In this document: positions 26,201 through 35,739 of the stretch, piece after piece
Position numbering within the stretch: the first letter of the stretch is position 1
How the letters are laid out: each line of letters opens with the position of its first letter
DNA from: Pomacea canaliculata
Taxonomy: Eukaryota; Mollusca; Gastropoda; Architaenioglossa; Ampullariidae
Reading direction: 5' to 3'
DNA length: 64,000 bases
Assembly (NCBI RefSeq): GCF_003073045.1
Contig: NC_037592.1
Location: 13,820,384-13,884,383 of the forward strand
The notes under the pieces: generated by a model
Database searches by the model: none
The model's input: only the letters and a program-made list of their open reading frames with translations
Told to the model about the DNA's origin: nothing
Made by a program: the position numbers and the translations under genes

Positions 26201-29200
26201 TCAAGGTACATTGGAAGTGGGATGGACGTAGAGTAGGACAAATAAATGAAGCGACTTCCGAATGTAAAGGGGTGGATACAGAACCTGTTAACCACCCCTC
26301 CGGACAGGCGTGTTTGTTGTTTTGTCAACCGCTGCGCCTGTCTAATTGTTTCCCCGACGACCAGTTCCGTCATTCGTCAAGGGGCACCAGTCAAAAGATA
26401 AATAAATTCTATGACATGTACAGTACAAACAGCCGTAAAAGTAAACATCTCACAGTTTTTGTAGTGGATGTGAAGAGAGTCGCGTTTAGAGCATGGCAAT
26501 TAGCACAGGTAGGACGAATAACTTATTTTTAATAATATATTTGTGCTTTGCTGAAAAATCAGGTGAAGTGGTCCAGGTATAGGTAAAAGTGGGCTGCGAC
26601 TTTCGTTTCTCTATTCAGCTGACTGACCGGCAGCTAACTATATATTATAGTATGTTAATCGTAGTTGTATTATTGTCTCTCATGTGCATTTGCAAAAGCA
26701 TTTCCAGTTTTTTCTTGGTTTAAAGTTACACCGATTTATATTTTGTCTTTTGTTTATTCTGGATTAACGACGCCAGAGACCGAAGGGGAGCACACACTGT
26801 GTGGTGTAATTTAACTTGGTTGACCCAGCTGTAGAACGGGTACCTGACTACCTTGAGGGTTGGGGGAAGTATATCAGCGAGTTAGAGGATAAGCGAACTC
26901 CACTCCACCTCAGAAAAATCTGGCATTTAGATAAGTGAAAGATCTAACTCTTTATTCCCCTTACACTGTAACTCACAAAACTACCATTGCCTTTGTTCTG
27001 GAAAACTTTTTTCTTTTCATGTTTTAGTTTGCAAGTCAAAAGTACATGTCCAGTTTGATTTTAGTGGTAATACCCATTAGGGCTTGAGCTCTACTGATGG
27101 GTACATGTGTAGGAAAAGCTGAGAGATGAATGTTTTTGGGTAGGCCATTTGGGTGAGCCAGATAAAATTGGAAACTGCCCTCTAACTGGCAACATTTGAG
27201 TTGAATAGACACGAGACTACTGGCCTCCCCATGATCAAACATCATTTCACAGACGCATGAATTCTATTCTGATGTAAGTAATACTCATGTCATCACACTA
27301 TGTTTACTGCAGATCACGCTGAATGTCCGGGGAAGGATGGCCGGTACGAGTCCTTCTCAGTCCTGGTGTCGCCGCTGCTCGACATCAGTCACGTGACCTG
27401 CCTAACGTTTGAATACACACAAGAACTACCAGGAACGCTTAGTGTTTACCTGGCAACAACTACATCTCTATTTATTATAATGCCTGAGCAACTTGGTCTA
27501 AAACAAAGTTTCGTAAAGTTCACGACTGTGTTATCAAGAACTTCTGGTAAGGTAGGTTTGATCGAAGTGACAGTCATTGTTATTATAATAAATGTTCACC
27601 GGTTTTTGGAGTAGCCTAAATGGGTTAAAATTGTCTTAAAAATCAATGAAAGAGTGTCAGCTACTGGGTCTACAGAGGGTCTGTTTCATTTTTTTTTATT
27701 AGCTGATGTTCCGAGCTCGCACTCCTGATGCTAACCACTCGGTTCAGCTGCGGGCTGTCAAACTGCAACAAGGATCTTGCACTGAGTCTGGTAAGTAGGA
27801 AATAGTGTTTCAAGCCCTACAATCCTCCTCAAACATTGCTTTTATTTCGACTGTAATTGAAGGTTAAAATTACTTATTTCAGCAGGTGCTGATTATATCT
27901 GGCATTAAATAATTAGAAACAGCCCGGTGCAGGCTATTTCGACAAAGACATTTACCGCTATAACTACCTCCCCACTTGAGTACACAACCTAACAACTTAT
28001 GGCGGACAACACATTTTTCTTTTAATGATAAATTTGTAATTTTTTTTCTTATTTACAGTCCTTTTCCCTCATCATTGTTCAAACTCAAGAATCTGACTGA
28101 ATCAGAAAAACCAGAAAAATCAAAAAGAACATGCACGTTATAGTTACATCTCTCTAAGAATGCTCTTCATACCTCACACTGAGGACAGATGGAAAAGTGC
28201 ATAGAGAATGTCTACTAGGATTTGCGACTGGTTCTTCCTCGTGAATAACATCAAAGGCAAGCTCGACACAAGTGTATTTTGTCTACAAGTTGAAAGACAA
28301 AGTTTACAAATGATACTGACGTCCTGATTTATTTTATGATGAAAAATTTTGGTTGTAGATGAGACATTTATGCACAATAATGCCCAAGACACAGTTCGCG
28401 ACCGGTTAATAAAAGCCACTGCGTTTATTGTCATAGGCGTAATTTTAGTACCCCACAAGAGGTCTGGGTCTGGAGGTAGCGATGAACAGTTTCGGAGAGC
28501 AAGAACAAATAAGAGAACTGGTGTGACACAGGACATGGTTACAAACAGTAACATGGTTCGGACATATTTAATAAAACATTGTTTTTGGTGCTGACAATAT
28601 GTGTGTAAAAAAGGAAGAATGTCAACACCATTTAAAATATTGCAATATTAGAATCCTGAATATTTAAAAATATTTTTATAGATAATATTCTTTATATATT
28701 TGCTTTCACTTTCACTATCACTTTCAAACATCTCAAACCGTCTACCGATGAAACAATATTGTATAAATGACACGTGTACTTGTTTTAATTTATAATTCAG
28801 AGTTTGTCTTACCAACGTGTACCTTTGAACGATACGATTTTCTTGCATCTTGTGGTTGGAGTCTGAACAACTGGAACATAACCGCCCAACTGTCAGCCCC
28901 ACAAAGTACTGAAAGTATCACCGACGTAGCAAGTACAGGTAATGTGGTGCATTGTAATGTATAGATTGTTAGTATAGATTGTTAGAACATATCAGCGAAT
29001 ACTTATGTTGTAAAAAGAATACAGACAAATGCAATAAAATCACAGTCACATGGAGAACCTGTGAGGTCATAAGCAAATAACTATCATTTTATACCCACTA
29101 CAGTCGATATGTTTGCCACTTTCAGGGTATTTTGCTTACGTCACACACCCGACTCATAGAGGCACGTTGACCACTACCCTGGTTCAGCCAACAGAAGGTC

Positions 29201-30055
29201 TGACAGGATGCCTGGAATTCAGCTACATCCTCTGTGGCCCTGATTCGAGACTGCTGGTATCAATTGAGACTTTGGATGGAAATCGGAGAGTGTTGTGGTC
29301 AGGGCCGCCTAACACGTCAACTGACTGTTTAAAAACATGGAAACTCGCACAAGTACCAGTGTCATCCTCAGCTGCATTTGCTGTGAGTGTCATTGCGTTT
29401 GTATTGAATACGTATGTACATGGTCTTTGACTTGACCCGCAACAGTTTCGGGGCATATCCTAAGTGTCAGTGTGCGAGAAAAAATAATTAACACGCTTAT
29501 AGATGTAGAATGTTCACCTCTTACTGGTGAACTGGTCAATTGTAATTCTGTTTATCTAACACGCAGGCACATCGAAAAGACGTTTAGGAGAGTTATGAAT
29601 GATGGAAAAGAAGTTTTTACTTTCTGGTATCTCATAAAACCTGCGGTTAAAAACTTGCTTATAGCTATTACCTCTGTGTGATCTTAAACATGGTCTTCGT
29701 AGTTACACACACCGCACATTCATCGCCATGTTGTGTACTTACTACAATAGTTTATAAAGTGTTCTTTGAACTTTTGTTGTTGTTTCTCATTTAGATAATC
29801 TTTGAAAATGTACCTGCATACAGCAGCTCAATCGTGATTGCCGTGGACTCTGTGAGATACACGGTACAGCCGTCACCATTAGACTGTCCACTTGAACCAC
29901 AGCACGCTCAGCCACGTGACGGTGACGTCATATCATCGCCATCGAGTTCCACACAAGGATTGTCATCAGGCATCAGTACAGCATCTTACAATCCAGAAAC
30001 GGCTTCTACATTTTCTCAATTAACGAATGGACACACTAATATTGATCGTAAGTAA
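20287..30055 (+). CDS. Gene B: two-MAM-domain protein, no transmembrane helix (predicted secreted)
   Basis: Exons in continuous phase: 20287-20372 (signal peptide, starts MATYGDVSRCQWLFLVSLIV), 22891-22955, 24612-24713, 27313-27551, 27703-27790, 28801-28938, 29126-29382, 29795-30047. MAM-1: YGDCSFGESLCNYTQFC, LTFEYTQELPGTLSVYL, VQLRAVKLQQGSC. MAM-2: CGWSLNNWNIT, GCLEFSYILCGPDSRLLVS, SLDGNRR-like ETLDGNRRVLW, IIFENVPAYSSS, IAVDSVRYT. A Ser/Thr-rich stalk follows. If the last donor is not used, reading runs into TAA at 30053-30055, giving about 411 residues. A splice to the short exon at 30892 is the alternative. No transmembrane or tail exon is seen before the gene C leader. The ATG exon lies upstream of the leader-like block at 20950-22500, the reverse of gene C, so its assignment to B is less certain than the other exons. 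Confidence 0.7.
20950..22500 (+). repeat. Leader/promoter block, copy in gene B
   Basis: Long paralogous match to 33915-35560 upstream of gene C: shared strings such as AGGATTTCCT, GAGTGTCCAAGAGAACA and CTGTTTTCTCGA in the same order. Inside it, a segment ending CCCAGCCACAG followed by GTGAGC (junction at 21961) looks like a non-coding leader exon with a conserved donor. It lies downstream of the B signal-peptide exon, which is odd for a promoter. Confidence 0.6.
23380..23860 (-). mobile_element. LINE reverse-transcriptase C-terminal fragment (L2/CR1-like), antisense in gene B intron 2
   Basis: On the minus strand, disrupted frames encode KRDRTTPLLLFLHWLLIRSRI, a Gln-Tyr-Lys-Leu segment, a Ser-rich stretch and then KSALKIHLFLE. 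These correspond to the conserved end of L2/CR1-type ORF2 (RDHITPLLxxLHWLPVxxRI ... LKTHLF). A homologous antisense fragment is at the same intronic position in gene C (37320-37760), so the insertion predates the B/C duplication. Confidence 0.7.
24950..26200 (+). mobile_element. LINE fragment with degraded AP endonuclease domain, gene B intron
   Basis: The frame 25181-25540 encodes a diverged endonuclease-type segment: NTKVCIEAYRQW, GQTSDKCLSLLEFAKSHKL, then QINLIQQKR and a terminal NLLFTIIRLK. This follows the order of apurinic-endonuclease domains of non-LTR retrotransposons (NAKVG..., GxTNDRGxRLLEFAxxHxL, HNQIDYIL, SDHDL). Catalytic residues such as the SDHDL motif are lost. Stops and frame changes follow to about 26200. 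No match is seen at the equivalent place in gene C. Confidence 0.65.
26308..26508 (+). pseudogene. Orphan MAM-type exon between exons 3 and 4 of gene B, shifted by 2 nt
   Basis: Homologous to 39396-39598 of gene C and encodes CFPDDQFRHSSRGTSQKINK and RAWQLAQ before a GTAGGA donor. Measured from the conserved acceptor (ACAG at 26307) it is 201 nt against 203 nt in C. The frame carrying the conserved peptide is therefore not the one exon 3 would enter. It lies next to the LINE fragment. It is likely a dead exon in B unless an upstream acceptor is used. Confidence 0.5.
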
Positions 30056-30091
30056 TTGATCATTTTGAATTTATTGTGATATCTAATTCTA

Positions 30092-30741
30092 CAGTGGAAC
30101 CTCGGCGTTCCTTATCTATGCGCATCGTTCTTATATTTAGTGATTGTTGTGCTTTATTTTAATAAGATAATCCACATTAATGGTTCCAAAGAAGATTAAC
30201 AGCAATTAATAGAGTGAGGTAATGACAAGGAAGCGGCCAACAAATGAATTGAAAAAGGAAATGATTTCAAAGTATGAAGGTGGCATGCGTCTGTCGGATT
30301 TGTGATGTATTACCGAAGAGTTTTACAAAAAAGGCAGAAGGAACAGACACTGGACAAGTTTTTTTCCTTTAACCTCAAAGCTACAGAAAAGGGAAGTCAC
30401 CCCCGATGTTATAATGTCACGTGTTCATGGAGGGGGAATCAAAGCAGTAATTCCACCCCTTCCTCCCCACACCTGTTTCCACCCACGCCGTCAAAACGGC
30501 AAGTTTTCTGATGTTTAAATGCTTTCGTTAATGTTTTTATTTTTAACTCCATTTATATTGCATTATAACTGTTCTCATTTAAAACTAATACCTATATGGT
30601 CTGTAACTTTCAAATATTAGCGAGTCAACAGGGGCTGGGAACCAATTAAATCTATTTCCGTTATTTCTTATGGAAAAAAATTGTTTCGGATAACGAACAG
30701 TTCTCCAGAACGGATTAAGTTCGTTAACCGAGGTTCCACTG
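30092..30741. mobile_element. pogo/Tigger-like (Tc1/mariner superfamily) deleted element
   Basis: Flanked by TA on both sides (30090-30091, 30742-30743). Inverted ends: CAGTGGAACCTCGG at the start and CCGAGGTTCCACTG at the end. The interior (about 30240-30300) encodes NELKKEMISKYEGGMRLSDL, resembling the CENP-B/HTH N-terminus of pogo/Tigger transposases (ETKLEIIxxYExG). The catalytic region is absent. It lies in the short stretch where genes A and C have their transmembrane exon. Confidence 0.85.
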
Positions 30742-30891
30742 TACTTAGAACAATTGAAATTAAAAGATGTCCATGATCTCTCTATCGGCTTATGCAAAGA
30801 TAGATTTGTATATCCTTCCTTCTGTCAATACCGAAATAACCAAACGCTCGGATAAGTGCAAGTAGCTTGTGTCACATTTTTCTCACTACAG

Positions 30892-30923
30892 TTCTAGTCT
30901 CGAGCAGAGGATGGACTATATGA
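30892..30923 (+). CDS. Candidate short terminal exon of gene B
   Basis: The acceptor TTTTTCTCACTACAG ends at 30891. Joined in phase to exon 8 (ending 30047) it reads LLVSSRGWTI then TGA at 30921-30923. Gene D has a homologous acceptor and frame at 53808-53830. Neither A nor C has this sequence after exon 8. It would give a secreted product without a membrane anchor. The exon is short and uses a two-paralog argument only. Confidence 0.35.
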
Positions 30924-31378
30924 GAAGCAAACCACTCAACATGCAAAATACTTATATCCTACCTATGAATATATTTGTATATTCGTATGTAAAATATCTT
31001 TTAATTTTGAGCTAAATTACAAACAGGCATTTTATTACATGTTGTAGCAGCACCACAAACCAAAAGGTCAAAAGGTAGAAAGAGTTTGTGTGAAAGGATT
31101 TGGAACTGTCATGAAGTTACGATCATGACGCGCGATCTATGTAGCCCCGCTCTTCTCATATGTAGAAAACCTTCTGTTCAAATACGTGTAGACTGTTCAT
31201 AGTGTGTGAAAATCTTCTCAAGTAAAGACAGTAACATAAGAAAATACGGGTTTTACTGTCTAATAGCTAGCGGAACGAGGAGCGTGGACTTGCAGGATAG
31301 CACCTTGTGTAGTCTCGGCTACTAGTCTTTGATTACGGTACAAACACATTCGCATAAAAACTTCTAGGATGATCACAT

Positions 31379-31431
31379 GCCACCACCACCACCACCACCA
31401 CCACCACCACCACCACCACCACCACCACCAC
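31379..31431. repeat. (CCA)n microsatellite
   Basis: About 17 CCA units. The poly-proline open frame over it (31377-31559) is an artefact of the repeat. Confidence 0.95.
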
Positions 31432-31479
31432 AAAAACAAAACGTTACATGTTTTTTTCTGGGTTTTTATTTGACTCGCG

Positions 31480-31735
31480 GTAGTAATTCAGCGTCAATTC
31501 TAGAAGCACAGATGTATATGCAGAGAAATAGAGCTGGACCTGGTTGTAAATCGTGGTAGCCAGTGTCGGAAGTGACCAACATAACCATATCAACTATTTT
31601 TCTAAGCGTCGTTGGTTTTAATTTTCCCGTCTGCGTGATTTATGCGTGTACAAGTTTGGATTTTATTTGAAGAAACAGCACTTGATCTTCTCAGTGAATT
31701 TCAAGAGCATGCATCAGAGGAAGGTAAGTAAGAAT
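31480..31735 (+). repeat. Leader module 1, upstream of gene C
   Basis: Shares CGTTGGTTTTAATTTT, TCTGCGTGATTT, TTTTATTTGAAGAAACA and a GAAGGTAAG donor-like end with 54470-54735, downstream of gene D. Placement after B and after D suggests it marks the 5' boundary of the next unit, perhaps an untranslated first exon. Confidence 0.5.
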
Positions 31736-32361
31736 TTTTAATGTGCTCATCATTAATGGATCATTACAAAAGCAACTACTATAATTTTTTAACATCATTT
31801 AGGTAGTATTTCTAAGGTATCTCAACTATTATTGTCATACTGCATGCGATGCCCGTCATAACAGGTGTCTTAATTTCGATAGAAGTGAAAGTTCTTCACG
31901 CTGATGGTTAGTTAATTTGACATTGAAGTAGATGACACCGGTTCGAAACTTCATCGATCGTGTTAGATTAAAATTACCGCAAAAAGGTTTTATATATATA
32001 TACATATAAAAGGGAAAGTAAATTCATAATAATTTGATTATTAGCTACTCGTTCTCTAAAATTAAAGAAAGGCTGCGGCAACGACCACTAAGTTACAGGA
32101 ACCTTCAACGAGCCAGTGTTTAAAAGCAAAAAATAAATTAAGATAATCTACGTCACACTAGTTACAGAAATACTAATATTTCTGTTTTAAAATACAACAA
32201 ATTCTTATGCTTTAAACTTTTTGATTTCTTTTCACAAGGCCTGTTATTTTCTTTAGAGATTTATAAAAAAAAACATTATGCAAGTATGTGTTTATAAAAT
32301 GTCGAATAGTCTAGTAAGTTTGTTAAAGTTCTATTTACACTTATAACTAAAATCTTTCACA

Positions 32362-32656
32362 CTTTATATCAGGGCCGTGCTTAGGGGCAGGCGGACGAGG
32401 CATCTGCCTAGGGCCCCGCGCTTCAAGGGGCCCCGCGCTTTTGATTGTAACCTATTGACGAACGTTACAAATAAATTAATCGTAGGCTTATGTTGTAATG
32501 TGTATGCAGCGTGCTGTCAATGATAAAAGACGAGATATCCCTGAGGAAAAAAGTGACTTTAGATCCCAACTAAAACCGTGTGATCGTGGCGTGAGGGCCC
32601 CGCACATGCCCTTTGCCTCGGGCCCCGCGGGGGCTAAGAACGGGCCTGCTTTATAT
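32362..32656. mobile_element. hAT-type MITE with 8-bp target duplication
   Basis: The element is 32370-32648 (279 bp). CTTTATAT is repeated at 32362-32369 and 32649-32656. Ends are inverted: CAGGGCCGTGCTTAG and CTAAGAACGGGCCTG. GC-rich subterminal GGCCCCGCG repeats and no coding capacity. Confidence 0.88.
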
Positions 32657-33379
32657 TATTTTTGAAATGCACTTGAAAACATTAAACGTTAAACAAACTT
32701 CATTCGACAAATGACCAGATTTGTTAATCCAAATGAGCAAGTATAACTAAGGAAGTGTGCTCAGTTACAAAACTTCCAAACTACAGAGAAAAAGCAAGCA
32801 GAACAAGTGTTAGTTACAAGATAAGGATAAGGCAAGAGGGCAACACATAACATGCAATCTTACGTGTAAAACAATTCTGAAGACTATTTCAGTATTACAA
32901 ACCCATGCGCTCACACAGCAAACATTTCATCTGTGATTGTGCAGCTGGACTGAGAAAGTTATAAACAATGTCAAGCGCCTATTAATTCTGCACAATGCAG
33001 TGAAAAAAGAAAAGTAAGTCTTTTGAATTATTGTCTTTGATGGTAATTTAATAAATAAAGAAATTTGTAAACAGAATTGGAAGCAGACTTTTGTTTAGGT
33101 GTCCATTACATATATTTTTACATGGATATTTCACTTAAAAATTTATATGCAACATAGGCTTCCATTACATAAGTTAACGTGGGTATCCATTATATTTATT
33201 TAGCATTTAACATAATGTTATTATTGGGGTTCCGTTATGTTTTTTTAAACAGTCACAATTTTTAATCAGCACACCCTAATCATTTTCCCACTCACGTGCA
33301 GAAAGACAATCAGCACCGTTAATGTCTGTGTACTAGTACAGTTGATGTGTACACCACCGCAGTTTGTCACTACATGCGC

Positions 33380-33560
33380 GGATAGAGTACAGAAGCTCTC
33401 ACCAGGAGGTCAAAGGGTAGGCAACTGTGAAAGACGTGTTATGTTTAGCAACACACCTTTGGTGAAGCGAGCAGTGGACCAGGAAGTTTATCCTTCCTTG
33501 ACGATAACTTGCTAGACCAGTGCTAGATGATTGGGAGCGAATGGCATGCACAGGTAAAAC
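33380..33560 (+). repeat. Leader module 2, upstream of gene C
   Basis: Order AGAAGCTCTC, GGTCAAAGGG, AGCAACACACC and CCAGGAAGTTT is shared with about 46855-47090 (before D) and 55600-55900 (relic unit). This shows that each unit carries the same upstream sequence. Confidence 0.5.
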
Positions 33561-33914
33561 TTCTTTTACGGCGAACTCTTTTTCAAACTTTTAAAAATTC
33601 TAAATCTCGGTAATCCATGCATGTTCATGTATACAAAGTTGTGTGGATATGTTTTAATGGAAAGATTGTTGTATGGATAGACAGAAACAGGTAAACTTCA
33701 GGGTGTGTGTGTGTCGTCACTCGTGTAAATGTGAGCAGTCGTGTTACAGATGTTATTACATTTAGTATTTTACCAGAATCCATCGAAAGTAGCCATTACA
33801 CGCCCTTTTCGTGAGTAACGATGTTGAGGTTATAGGGCATTACTCTTATTTTTCTATATTTACAGATCTGTACATATCCTCACTAAACAAAGTTAATTCG
33901 TTAGCATTTGTAGC

Positions 33915-35560
33915 CATTACCTTTAGGATTTCCTAAATGAGTACAAACTAACTCCTCTGAGTGTCCAAGAGAACATTCAGCAACAGCACATGGTGTCGTG
34001 GTCTGTATTATTTGACCAAGGATTGCATCTTTTCTCTTCGAATTCAGCTCATGCAGACGATGCTATTTTTAGGAATACTCCCCTTTCGTCATTTCCTGTT
34101 TTCTCGACAAATCCAGGTGTGATTAAAAGAAAAACATTAATGTAATATTTCTCGTCCCCGCTTCGTCCAAAAAATACTCTCTGCTCTATTTTCAGCGATT
34201 TTCTCTGAGCCCTCGTCCTGTCCTTTAACTGAATAACTTACACACATGAAACCTGAGAATGAAGTAAGAGACATTAACGACAAACACCCTGATCACAACG
34301 CCCAAGGTAAAGACCCCAAATACTCGGAGCTACAAGATCGCAGGATACAAGTGTTCGTAGACCGGCGGTGACCCTGTAGCGGGGTGTTAGGAGTGACATG
34401 ATTTTATTTTATGTCATTTGAATGCCTGCTTTAAGTGTGTCTACAGACTACAACACGCAGTCACGACAGTCCATTGACAGTAAAAAGAAACACATGGAAT
34501 AAAGTTACAGTACAGAAATAACTGTACATCTACAGAACCTTTGTGTAAGTTTTTACAATTTTCTACTTATGCTTGTACTGCACTCTCTATTAGTCTCTCA
34601 TCACAATCTCTTTCAATGCTGCAACAAGTGAAAGATGGTGTGACTAACTTTCTGCAAACTTTAATGTCAGGGCTGGGTTTCAGGTTAGTCACACTTGAAA
34701 TCAAGCTTTTTGCAGCTTAACTTAACTTGTATGCAAGTAAGATATTATTTTCAAGCAAACTGACTATTTACACTTTGGGTTAAGTGGATTTACAACCCCA
34801 CTTTGACGTTTAGTTTAAAAGGTGAGTATTATCTTCAAAAATTAAATCTTCAGCGCTTTAGAAAGACTTGTCTATTCATGCGATAAAATGTGTTTCGGGT
34901 ACACCCAGACTGACGTGTCAACAGGAAGTTAAATCACGGACTTTTCTTCCTTGTCCCCGTACTCTGTGGAAAACTGTTGGAAATACCCAGCCACAGGTGA
35001 GCGTTGCTATGTGCAGGTGGACGTGCACAAGGTACAGGTGAAAAATTAGCAGCAACTAACGTTTCCCTCAGGAGGGGAGTCTTTTCAGTAAGAAATTACA
35101 TCCTGGGCTTTAATCATTTCTAATGTATTAAGTAAATGTATATACTTAAGTCACCGCTAAAAAAGGACTGGCTCAGAATTCACAGGAAGATTGAGACAAA
35201 CCAAATACCTAGCTGTAATTTACATATAACGTGAATAGAGAAAACAATGTTTACCGGCTGAAGGCAGCATGACGATAAACTTTGTGGTTATCCGAACTTT
35301 GCAAAGCCACCAAAATGGAGATATGAGGGAAAAGCATAAACTAGTCGTCTCGAATAAAAAGCCTGCACACACTTTTGCTATAAGAAACGTCTCAGAACAT
35401 CTGAAGGTCCTCTGTCAGCTTTATTAGAGAAAAGCTTTTCTGTTGCTGGTGGTGCCGGTGGTGATGATGATCTAGTCTTTATCAAGATGTGATGTTTTCA
35501 ATGTGGGGTAATGGAGTGATAATATTGTTGGTGGAGGGATGATAGCTAAAAAGAAAATGT
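33915..35560 (+). repeat. Leader/promoter block, copy upstream of gene C
   Basis: Paralogous to 20950-22500. The leader-exon-like segment ends at 34996 with CCCAGCCACAG and a GTGAGC donor. Related endings occur at 56524 and 57882. Here it lies 0.2-1.8 kb before the start codon, the position expected for a promoter and untranslated exon. Confidence 0.6.
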
Positions 35561-35739
35561 TGTGACGTTTGTTTTACAGTGATTCCAGTGCAGCACATGG
35601 AAAAGAGTCTAGAAAAATTATTATTTAAATTATCGTCGCTATCACAGATGACTGTAATATTAACAAAGAGATTGCGCGTTATCTTTTTCAAAAATGTGCC
35701 TTTTCATCTTTATGAATATCTCTCATGCTTGCAGCCAAG

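Noticed and set aside
28174..28554. 126-codon minus-strand frame
   Set aside because: It lies in intron 5 of gene B. The matching gene C intron (about 40790-41110) has similar sequence but not a conserved open frame.
31377..31559. Proline-rich open frame
   Set aside because: Produced by a (CCA)n microsatellite.
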